The notes: generated from the sequence alone by a model not told the origin. 10,707 bases of DNA from Promethearchaeota archaeon (GCA_004524385.1 SDNM01000023.1:1-10707); one strand, 5' to 3'; shown: positions 1 through 5,570, numbered from the stretch's first letter. Numbers and translations are program-made.

Positions 1-944
1 ACAGAGCTTCGGATTAATGCGGCATCAAAAGTTTCAAGCGCATAAATAACATCTGGTAAACACTCAAGCATATCCTTTATACTAACCTTTAAGATTTTAT
101 GATTTAAATTATATAATTTCACAAATTTTTTAGCGTAGTATAAATCTTTGGAGTCGTTAACACCTATAGTATAAACATTCAAATCAGAAATATAATCTTT
201 TGCGATATAGGTTATAATAGCAGAATCTAACCCTCCACTTAATAGCGAATTTATTTTTTCCCCTTTTTTGATATTATCCACTACAGCTTTTTTTATTAAC
301 ATATTTAACTCTTTTGCGAGGCTCAAAACCTTATTTTTTGTAATTTTATAATCTTTAACAAATTCAGGATAATGAAAGTATCTTTCTATTCTACCATTTG
401 AGGAGATTATTGTTCCAGGAATTACAGGTTTAATTTCTCTTTTTAAAGGAACAAGTGCTTTTAATTCAGAAGCTAAAGCAAAAAACTCATCAGATTTACA
501 ATAGTAAAGTGGTTTTGCTCCTACTGGATCTTTAAAGCCAATCAATTCGCTATCATTAGTTATGATTCCACTAAAAGAACCAATAGCATGGTTGAGAATT
601 TTTATATCTAATCTCTCAAATCCAGCAAGTAGCCCCTCCAAATTAAGATTATTATATTTTGCTCTATAATCCGAATTCAAATATTTTTCATTTAATTCTT
701 CTGAATTATAGATTTGTCCATCAATCGCAATAAATTTACTATTATCCTTGCTAAATGAGAAATTAAGCATTTTATTCTTTTTAAGCAAACTTTTTTGATG
801 AAATATTACTTTAAAAGGAAATTTCTCATATTTATACGTATATTTTTGACCGCGATGTTTTATTTTTGAAGCACATTTTTCCAATAATTTGCTCTTAGAC
901 TTTTCTATTTCTTTTATCATATATAATGCAAATATTCCTGCCAT
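1..944 (-). CDS. Asparagine synthetase-like glutamine amidotransferase lacking the nucleophilic Cys (partial, C-terminus beyond window)
   Basis: The minus-strand reading frame from the ATG at 944 is open to the window edge, giving 314 codons of a protein usually near 480-600 residues. The N-terminal half is a class II glutaminase-type domain: MAGIF start, HRGQ, DGQIYNSEEL, KDPVGAKPLYY and ASELKAL. The synthetase domain follows, with the ATP-pyrophosphatase P-loop LLSGGLDSAI and, near the edge, ALETFDAALIRSS, which matches the AsnB segment after the P-loop. AsnB enzymes make asparagine from aspartate, ATP and glutamine. Here residue 2 is Ala, where glutaminases carry the catalytic Cys exposed by Met removal. 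The protein probably cannot hydrolyse glutamine and may use free ammonia or activate another carboxylate. It lies 13 bp behind the 1575-958 gene, with a weak GAGG 9 nt before the ATG, so co-transcription is likely. Family assignment is firm; substrate is not. Confidence 0.88.
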   Translation of the reverse strand, partial: MAGIFALYMIKEIEKSKSKLLEKCASKIKHRGQKYTYKYEKFPFKVIFHQKSLLKKNKMLNFSFSKDNSKFIAIDGQIYNSEELNEKYLNSDYRAKYNNLNLEGLLAGFERLDIKILNHAIGSFSGIITNDSELIGFKDPVGAKPLYYCKSDEFFALASELKALVPLKREIKPVIPGTIISSNGRIERYFHYPEFVKDYKITKNKVLSLAKELNMLIKKAVVDNIKKGEKINSLLSGGLDSAIITYIAKDYISDLNVYTIGVNDSKDLYYAKKFVKLYNLNHKILKVSIKDMLECLPDVIYALETFDAALIRSS

Positions 945-957
945 TTCTTATAGCCTC

Positions 958-1575
958 TTACTTTTTGACATAAATAGTTAGATTTAAAGGTCCTTCTGAT
1001 ATTTTCATTTTAATTTTATTATTTAATAGTGGTTTAACCTTTTTTAAATAAGGAAATATACTTGACTCTGAATCTTGAATTGAATTTACTATACAAAATA
1101 TTCCTTTTTTTTTTATTAAATGTTTAAATATAAACCGAGCAGAATATCTTATCCTTTTCTTATTTTCATTATGATTATATAGATTCGAGATAATAACTAA
1201 ATCGAATTTATTAAATTTCAATGTAAAGTTAAACAAGGCTCTACCATCAAAAACATCAATAAAATGAACTAAATAATTCTTTTCTTCTATGTTTTTATTA
1301 TTAAACAAATTTAACGTTTTCACTGATCTGTTCGCTATTATGAATTGAACATCTGAGAAAACTTGATGCAATTGATCATAAATGTAGTTGGACTTATTTC
1401 CAATTAATAAGATTTTATTTATTTTAGTATTGCTTTTTAGTAAACAGTTCTTTATAATAGAGCGAAGATCTTGACTAACAAAATTATGATTATTAATACT
1501 AGATTCTTTCTTTTTTGAATTTTTAATTACTGATTTATCAGATTCAACTAAATTAACCTCATATTTTTCGTTCAT
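958..1575 (-). CDS. Degenerate class I methyltransferase-fold protein
   Basis: This 205-residue protein looks like a divergent Rossmann-fold methyltransferase. Residues 54-62 (KILLIGNKS) stand where SAM-binding motif I would be, but the GxGxG pattern is reduced to a single Gly. Residues 124-135 (FDLVIISNLYNH) resemble strand 4 with its following loop, and 158-163 (GIFCIV) resemble strand 5. The first 45 residues are charged and Lys/Ser/Asn-rich and look disordered. The weakened motif I leaves open whether it binds SAM or is only structural. The asparagine-synthetase-like gene starts 13 bp after its stop, suggesting a two-gene unit in which this protein is a partner or modifying enzyme; that link is inference. 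No clear Shine-Dalgarno precedes the ATG, but a TATA-like box lies about 36 bp upstream, fitting a very short leader. A non-enzymatic Rossmann protein is the main alternative. Confidence 0.6.
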   Translation of the reverse strand: MNEKYEVNLVESDKSVIKNSKKKESSINNHNFVSQDLRSIIKNCLLKSNTKINKILLIGNKSNYIYDQLHQVFSDVQFIIANRSVKTLNLFNNKNIEEKNYLVHFIDVFDGRALFNFTLKFNKFDLVIISNLYNHNENKKRIRYSARFIFKHLIKKKGIFCIVNSIQDSESSIFPYLKKVKPLLNNKIKMKISEGPLNLTIYVKK

Positions 1576-1606
1576 TTCTTATACACAACTTACTTTTTTA
1601 ATTAAA

Positions 1607-1615
1607 TTTATAAAA
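1607..1615 (-). promoter_or_regulatory. TATA-like box for the 1575-958 gene
   Basis: On the minus strand the sequence TTTTATAAA is centred about 36 bp upstream of the ATG at 1575. An archaeal TATA box at this distance would place the transcription start roughly 8-10 nt before the ATG, which agrees with the absence of a Shine-Dalgarno site. The surroundings are very AT-rich, so the match is only suggestive. Confidence 0.4.
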
Positions 1616-1621
1616 TAATGA

Positions 1622-1667
1622 CCTCCAATACATTTATATAAAAAAATAATATGTTGGAGGCACTCCA
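1622..1667. repeat. Two mutually exclusive inverted repeats sharing a GGAG arm
   Basis: CCTCCA at 1622-1627 pairs with TGGAGG at 1655-1660; ACAT (1630-1633) and ATGT (1651-1654) extend the stem past a two-base bulge, leaving a loop of about 17 nt. The right arm can instead pair with the following CTCCA (1663-1667) through TGGAG at 1655-1659 and a three-base loop. This lies in the 271-bp gap between the methyltransferase-like gene and the winged-helix gene. It is one of few places in the gap with clustered G and C. It could be a relic, an operator, or a 3'-end structure for the leftward winged-helix transcript. No function can be assigned. Confidence 0.45.
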
Positions 1668-1831
1668 GATATAATTAAACTTTCTAATTCGTCTAATCAG
1701 TTAAATTTTAAAAAGAAATTAATTATTTTACTACTTTAGGAAATAAGAAAATTTTTTTGATAATTTTTATTTAAATAACGACTTGGGATTCACTTAGATC
1801 TTCGGCACCATTTTATTAGCATAAATATGAT

Positions 1832-1837
1832 AAAAAA
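1832..1837 (-). terminator. Oligo-T run after the winged-helix gene
   Basis: On the minus strand a run of six T begins 9 nt after the stop codon of the 2083-1847 gene. Archaeal RNA polymerase terminates at such T runs without needing a hairpin. No strong stem precedes it. Confidence 0.35.
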
Positions 1838-1846
1838 TATACAAAT

Positions 1847-2083
1847 TCATTCCTTTTTCACTAAAACTTGTTTTGAAGCATTTATTATTTTTAGATTTGG
1901 TAATTCTTGAATTTTTACAATAATATCAACTTGGTTTTTTATTGTAATCCAGTTCGACCCAGCAAGACGGGAAATTTCACTAATAGTATGATATCTTCCA
2001 TCTCCCAGAGCATTATAAATGCTTTCTATAATTTGTGATGTATTTTTCCTATGACCAGATTGGTTTTCAGGAATAAATCTCAC
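1847..2083 (-). CDS. Small winged-helix DNA-binding protein (putative transcription regulator)
   Basis: This 78-residue protein has the layout of one winged-helix domain. Helix 1 is at residues 16-27 (SQIIESIYNALG), helix 2 at 33-41 (TISEISRLA), the recognition helix at about 44-60 beginning NWITIKNQ, and a short beta wing at 63-76 ending QVLVKKE. There is no ligand-binding domain, so it is probably a DNA-binding repressor or a chromatin-associated regulator. The start codon is GTG at 2083. There is no in-frame ATG, and an in-frame TAG lies two codons upstream, so the start is well fixed. It is divergent from the cobalamin-protein operon, and the space between them carries three palindromes, a common arrangement for a regulator controlling itself and its neighbour. 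That role is inferred from position only. Confidence 0.75.
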   Translation of the reverse strand: MRFIPENQSGHRKNTSQIIESIYNALGDGRYHTISEISRLAGSNWITIKNQVDIIVKIQELPNLKIINASKQVLVKKE

Positions 2084-2123
2084 TAACTAAATTATTTTTG
2101 TAGGAAAAATAATAAATTTTCTT

Positions 2124-2133
2124 ATTTATATAA
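2124..2133 (-). promoter_or_regulatory. TATA-like box for the winged-helix gene
   Basis: TTATATAAAT on the minus strand is centred about 45 bp before the GTG start at 2083, predicting a transcript with a leader of roughly 15-20 nt. It is a better match to the archaeal TATA consensus than other local sequences. Several further TATA-like stretches lie in 2137-2182, so the assignment is tentative. Confidence 0.4.
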
Positions 2134-2210
2134 TAGATATAGAAACATATAATATAAATGTATGTGTTTGTATATATTTATAATGAGCCCTTGCATTAGT
2201 AAAAAGATCA

Positions 2211-2292
2211 TTTATTTAAATAAACATTAACTTCGTACATATATAAATAACCGTCATATTTAAATATGGAATCTATATATTAAATATATAGA
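2211..2292. promoter_or_regulatory. Cluster of three AT-rich palindromes (possible operator array)
   Basis: This lies in the 367-bp gene-free stretch 2084-2450 between divergent genes. Perfect palindromes occur at 2211-2224 (TTTATTTAAATAAA) and 2255-2268 (CATATTTAAATATG), which share the core TATTTAAATA. A third at 2272-2292 contains CTATATATTAAATATATAG and has ten perfect base pairs around one central A. Centres two and three are about 20-21 bp apart, close to two DNA turns; one and two are 44 bp apart. A TATA-like TATATAAA (2240-2247) sits between the first two. Dyads of this size are typical of sites for dimeric regulators, and the adjacent winged-helix protein is a natural candidate. AT richness raises the chance of accidental palindromes, mainly for the two shorter ones. 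Confidence 0.45.
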
Positions 2293-2308
2293 GTTGATCA
2301 TTATTATA

Positions 2309-2398
2309 ATGAAAATTCAATTTAATTTAGGTTATATGCCTTTTTTTAATATAAAAGAATCGGATTGTGAAGAACTGGCAATCCGATTTTATGAATAA
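2309..2398 (+). CDS. Possible 29-residue leader ORF
   Basis: An ATG at 2309 opens a 29-codon frame ending in TAA at 2396-2398. It encodes MKIQFNLGYMPFFN followed by IKESDCEELAIRFYE. The composition is protein-like, and an AT-rich TATA-like stretch (2280-2291) lies about 24 bp upstream, so a leaderless transcript starting at this ATG is conceivable. The perfect inverted repeat at 2358-2388 lies wholly within its 3' half. It ends 52 bp before the cobalamin-protein gene and could act as a leader peptide. It could also be a chance ORF or a remnant of a decayed gene; the end (IRFYE) faintly recalls glyoxalase/VOC proteins. There is no Shine-Dalgarno. Confidence 0.25.
   Translation: MKIQFNLGYMPFFNIKESDCEELAIRFYE
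2348..2355 (+). promoter_or_regulatory. TATA-like box for the cobalamin-protein operon
   Basis: AATATAAA, within TTTAATATAAAAG, would place a transcription start near 2377, giving a leader of about 74 nt before the ATG at 2451. The inverted repeat 2358-2388 would then lie between the TATA box and the start site, a usual place for an archaeal repressor operator. Other TATA-like boxes at 2240-2247 and about 2280-2291 would instead give longer leaders that include the repeat as RNA. Confidence 0.35.
2358..2388 (+). promoter_or_regulatory. Perfect 10-bp inverted repeat / hairpin upstream of the cobalamin-protein operon
   Basis: AATCGGATTG (2358-2367) is exactly complementary to CAATCCGATT (2379-2388), around the 11-nt loop TGAAGAACTGG. 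As RNA the stem can add one G-U and two A-U pairs, reaching about 13 bp, and is followed by UUAU. Arms containing CGG and CCG stand out in this AT-rich region. It may be an operator for a dimeric protein, or an RNA hairpin in the leader acting as an attenuator or regulatory element. The poor T run makes a simple intrinsic terminator less likely. Confidence 0.6.
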
Positions 2399-2422
2399 AT
2401 TACGAAACTCGGCTAAATTTAA

Positions 2423-2442
2423 CTCCTAAATAATAATAGGAG
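2423..2442 (+). promoter_or_regulatory. Shine-Dalgarno-sequestering hairpin before the cobalamin-protein gene
   Basis: CTCCTA (2423-2428) and TAGGAG (2437-2442) form a perfect 6-bp stem around an 8-nt A/U loop. The right arm contains the ribosome binding site: GGAGATGAT (2439-2447) lies just before the ATG at 2451. Folding would hide the Shine-Dalgarno from the ribosome, so the element could control translation initiation. Whether a ligand, protein or temperature changes the fold cannot be seen from the sequence. Confidence 0.5.
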
Positions 2443-2450
2443 ATGATATT

Positions 2451-4199
2451 ATGAAAAAATTAAATGATATTAATAGAGAAAGAAAAAATAAGAATAAAAG
2501 AATCTTAACTGCCTGTCTTGGTCAATGTGTTCATGTTGCTGGCACCTATAATTTCATTAATATTGCTCATCAATTAGATTATGATTGTATCTTTTTAGGC
2601 CCTGCAACACCAATCCCTCTTATAATTAATAATATAATTAGGAAAAAGCCTGATATTGTAGGATTAAGTTATCGATTAACTCCTGAAACAGTAATTCCCC
2701 TTTTAGAAGAATTTTTCAAAAAATATAATGAATTAACATATAAGCCGAAACACATATTTTTCGCAGGTACTCCTGATGTCGTAAAATTTGCGAGAAAATT
2801 TGAATCAATCGATGAATTTTTTATAGGTGGAGAATCAAAATACAAAATAATTTCAGTATTGAGAAAAGATAAGATTTCAAAACTTAAGAAAGCTCAAATT
2901 CCAATGGATATAATTTCTAGGATAAATTGGAAAAAACCTTATCCAATTATCAGAGCTCACTTCGGGTTACCAAATTTAGAAGAAACAATAAAAGGAATAA
3001 GGCAGTTATCTGAGTCCGAAATTTTAGATGTAATTTCAATTGCGCCCGATCAAAATACTCAATCGAACTATTTTCATCCAAAAGAGCTAATCAAGAGCCT
3101 ATCTGGAGCGGGAGGTGTTCCTTTAAGATCTAAAGAAGATTTTATTAAATTGCATAAAGCACGATTAAGAGGAAACTCTCCTTTATTGAGAATTTATGCT
3201 GGTACGAGGGATTTTATAAAATTAGGAAAACTTTATCAAAAGACAATAAAAAATGCATGGGCAGCAATTCCAATCTTTTGGTTTAATCAGATGGACAGTA
3301 GAGGCCCATTAACATTAAAAAAATCAATAAAACAACATTTAGCGGCAATAAAATGGCATGCAGAAAATAATATACCTGTGGAAATCAATGATCCTCACCA
3401 CTGGAGTTTAAGAGATGCTCCTGATGCCGTAGCTGTCGCGGATATGTATCTGTGTGGAATAATAGCAAAGGAATTAGGTGTAAAACACTTTATTGCCCAA
3501 TTCATGTTTAATACTCCCCCAGCAAGTTCCTTTAAAATGGACTTAGCAAAAATATATGCTAAAAATGAATTACTTCAAACTTTAGTTGATGATTCTTTCA
3601 AAGTAATAACACAAGTAAGAACGGGATTAGCAAGTTTTCCTTTAAACTTAGAAAAAGCTAAGGGACAATTAGCAGCTTCCACTTTAATACAATTATCAAT
3701 AAAGCCAGACATTGTACATGTTGTGTCTTATTCTGAAGCAAGTCATGCAGCTCGCCCTGAAGATATAATTGAAAGTTGTAATATTGTAGATCAAGTAATT
3801 AATCAGGTATATTCTAGTAATTTGAAAATTGACGATAAGAGAATTGAAGAGAGAAAAGAAGAATTAATAAGACAAGCGAAATGGATAGTTAATTTAATTC
3901 CTAGATTAGCAAAAACCTCAGCAGAATTAATGAGTCCATGGACGAATTATAAAATTTTAACTCGTCTTGTTAAATATGGAATTTTTGATGCGCCACATTT
4001 AAAGAATAATAAGTTTGCATTAGGACAGATTAAAACAAAAATTGTGGATGGCGCTTGCTATTCTTGGGATGAATCAACTCAGAAAATTATGGATGAGATT
4101 GAAAGAATCAAAATTATTATTGCTTGTAATTCTGATAAATTCTTATCAGAAAAAGAACTTCAAGGTGAATTATCCCCTAATGGGGTGATGATTCAGTGA
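2451..4199 (+). CDS. Cobalamin-binding domain fused to MutE-like mutase barrel
   Basis: This 582-residue protein begins with a B12-binding Rossmann domain (about 16-135). CVHVAG at 26-31 keeps the cobalt-ligand His (H28) and the Gly of the DxHxxG motif, but Cys replaces the Asp. GLSYRLTP (71-78) stands at the usual SxL region and FFAGTPDVV (103-111) at the GG region. After a linker, residues about 190-455 resemble the TIM barrel of the glutamate mutase E chain. Strand-like blocks include DSRGPL (282-287), DPHHWSLRDAPD (314-325), KHFIAQFMFNTPP (345-357) and DIVHVVSYSEASHAARPED (420-438). Adenosylcobalamin mutases of this class rearrange carbon skeletons by radical chemistry; glutamate mutase normally uses a separate small B12 subunit, here apparently fused at the N-terminus. 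The start is fixed by a strong Shine-Dalgarno. The gene overlaps the dehydrogenase gene by 4 bp. The substrate is unknown. Confidence 0.75.
   Translation: MKKLNDINRERKNKNKRILTACLGQCVHVAGTYNFINIAHQLDYDCIFLGPATPIPLIINNIIRKKPDIVGLSYRLTPETVIPLLEEFFKKYNELTYKPKHIFFAGTPDVVKFARKFESIDEFFIGGESKYKIISVLRKDKISKLKKAQIPMDIISRINWKKPYPIIRAHFGLPNLEETIKGIRQLSESEILDVISIAPDQNTQSNYFHPKELIKSLSGAGGVPLRSKEDFIKLHKARLRGNSPLLRIYAGTRDFIKLGKLYQKTIKNAWAAIPIFWFNQMDSRGPLTLKKSIKQHLAAIKWHAENNIPVEINDPHHWSLRDAPDAVAVADMYLCGIIAKELGVKHFIAQFMFNTPPASSFKMDLAKIYAKNELLQTLVDDSFKVITQVRTGLASFPLNLEKAKGQLAASTLIQLSIKPDIVHVVSYSEASHAARPEDIIESCNIVDQVINQVYSSNLKIDDKRIEERKEELIRQAKWIVNLIPRLAKTSAELMSPWTNYKILTRLVKYGIFDAPHLKNNKFALGQIKTKIVDGACYSWDESTQKIMDEIERIKIIIACNSDKFLSEKELQGELSPNGVMIQ
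4174..4189 (+). promoter_or_regulatory. Shine-Dalgarno of the dehydrogenase gene inside a CCCC-TAAT-GGGG hairpin
   Basis: GGGGTGAT (4182-4189), an excellent Shine-Dalgarno, lies 6 nt before the GTG at 4196. CCCC (4174-4177) directly upstream can pair with GGGG (4182-4185) around TAAT. Both lie in the last codons of the cobalamin-protein gene, so a ribosome finishing that gene would open the stem. This fits translational coupling of the two overlapping genes. Confidence 0.5.
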
Positions 4200-5344
4200 G
4201 GTTCTGTGTTATAGGTGCTGGATCAGGTGGTCGAGCATTTGCCGCTTATATCGCTTCAAAAGGATATTCAATTTCTCTTTATAATCGTTCTTTTACAAGA
4301 ATTTCTGATATCATTAAAAAAGGCGGTATAGAAGCGTCTGGAGAACTTACTGGATTTCTTCCATTAGACTGTATAACTCAAGACATCGAATTAGCCCTTA
4401 AAGACTCCAATGTAATAATGGTAGTTACACCAGCCTCAGCTCATAAACATATTGCAAAAATGATTGCTCCTTATTTAACTGAGGGACACATCATTATTTT
4501 AAATCCAGGAAGAACTTTTGGTTCCATTGAATTTATCAAAATTATTGAAAAATATAGAGGAAACATACCGATCTTTGTCGGTGAGACTCAAACTTTACTC
4601 TTTACTTCAAGACAATTATCTGAAAACAAAGTAAATATTATTAAAATAAAGGATTCTGTTGGCTTCTCTTGCTTTCCAGATAAATATAATGATCTTGTTT
4701 ATGAAATAATAAAAGATATTTTTCCACAATTAGAACCCATTGACGATTATTTTGAAATAACCTTAAATAATATTGGGATGTTATTGCACCCCACTATCTC
4801 CCTTTTTAACGCAGGCTTAATGGATTTTGGTAAAAAATTTAAATTTTATAAAGAAGGAACAACTCCAAGAGTATGTTTAGTTCTTGAAATGATTGAGATG
4901 GAACTTAATGAAATTTTTGAAAAATTAGGTCTAAAGCAGCTGAAATATCACAAATGGGCTGAAAAGTCATATGGCGTAAAGGCGGAAACAATCTATGAGG
5001 CAATTCAAAAGGTGGAACCCTACCAAAATATTAATGCTCCGACTCAATTAATAACCAGATACTTTACTGAAGATGTACCCACTGGTCTTGTACCGATTTC
5101 CTCACTAGGAAAATTCCTTGGGGTGCCAACTCCAACAATAGATTCAGTGATTCATTTGGCAAGTATATTATGCGGAATTGATTTCATGAAAGAGGGTAGA
5201 ATAATTGAGAAATTACAAATTCAAAACCTATTGAAAGAAAGATTATATGTTGAAGATATCGCTATAGGAACATTATTTTTAGAACAAAAAGATGAATCTT
5301 CAAAAAAACTAAAGGAATATAATAACTTTTTTCAGTATAATTAA
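4196..5344 (+). CDS. Octopine/nopaline dehydrogenase-family NAD(P)-dependent oxidoreductase
   Basis: This 382-residue protein starts with a Rossmann dinucleotide-binding domain: VIGAGSGGRAFA at 5-16, then LYNRS (28-32) at the end of strand 2. Arg31 with no acidic residue there suggests NADPH rather than NADH, an inference. The C-terminal helical domain carries family signatures: NNIGMLLHPT (191-200) with H198, and RYFTEDVPTGLVP (288-300) with D293. These residues match the expected catalytic His-Asp pair of octopine dehydrogenase. Family members reductively condense a 2-oxo acid with an amino acid, or oxidise such opines; archaeal relatives are often uncharacterised. The start is GTG, overlapping the upstream TGA as GTGA, with GGGGTGAT 6 nt before it. 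Tight overlap with the cobalamin-dependent mutase-like gene suggests consecutive steps of one pathway. The length is usual for the family. Confidence 0.85.
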   Translation: MRFCVIGAGSGGRAFAAYIASKGYSISLYNRSFTRISDIIKKGGIEASGELTGFLPLDCITQDIELALKDSNVIMVVTPASAHKHIAKMIAPYLTEGHIIILNPGRTFGSIEFIKIIEKYRGNIPIFVGETQTLLFTSRQLSENKVNIIKIKDSVGFSCFPDKYNDLVYEIIKDIFPQLEPIDDYFEITLNNIGMLLHPTISLFNAGLMDFGKKFKFYKEGTTPRVCLVLEMIEMELNEIFEKLGLKQLKYHKWAEKSYGVKAETIYEAIQKVEPYQNINAPTQLITRYFTEDVPTGLVPISSLGKFLGVPTPTIDSVIHLASILCGIDFMKEGRIIEKLQIQNLLKERLYVEDIAIGTLFLEQKDESSKKLKEYNNFFQYN

Positions 5345-5356
5345 TTACAGCACATC

Positions 5357-5406
5357 CTATATAGATTAATATTGTGTCTATATAGATATACATAATTAAT
5401 CTTTTT
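5357..5406 (+). terminator. Terminator-like hairpin after the dehydrogenase operon, with paired CTATATAG sites
   Basis: AGATTAAT (5363-5370) pairs perfectly with ATTAATCT (5395-5402), and five T follow (5402-5406), resembling a terminator for the two-gene operon ending at 5344. The same stretch has two copies of CTATATAGAT (5357-5366 and 5378-5387), exactly 21 bp apart, each containing the palindrome CTATATAG. The first copy overlaps the left arm of the hairpin and the second lies in its loop. A terminator, an operator pair, or both are possible. Confidence 0.4.
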
Positions 5407-5500
5407 ATGTATTATAATTGAATTCCATTCCATTACTTAATTTTATAATTCATAATTTAGTTATATTTAGTTTTTAAAGTGCTAACATTGAAATAATTCA

Positions 5501-5538
5501 TTTTTTCTATACTTAATAGAAATTCAAATAATTGAATT
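5501..5538 (+). promoter_or_regulatory. Upstream region of the small-peptide gene: T run and inverted repeat
   Basis: Six T at 5501-5506 could end upstream transcription. AATTCAA (5521-5527) and TTGAATT (5532-5538) form a perfect 7-bp inverted repeat with a 4-base spacer, ending 32 bp before the ATG at 5571. TATACTTAA at 5508-5516 is a weak TATA candidate. All of this is AT-rich and tentative. Confidence 0.3.
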
Positions 5539-5570
5539 AGAATATAAATAATAAAATGGAGGTAGATAAT

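Noticed and set aside
1782..1813. Relatively GC-rich patch ending in GGCACCA, considered as a tRNA 3' end or gene remnant
   Set aside because: No T-arm, anticodon arm or acceptor complement could be folded, and the minus-strand frame is bounded by stops after 13 codons.
2084..2450. Cobalamin riboswitch upstream of the cobalamin-binding protein
   Set aside because: No B12-box-like conserved core is visible; only simple hairpins are seen.
5556..5570. Upstream ATG of the small-peptide frame, adding MEVDN
   Set aside because: This ATG overlaps the GGAGGT Shine-Dalgarno, which is correctly placed for the ATG at 5571.
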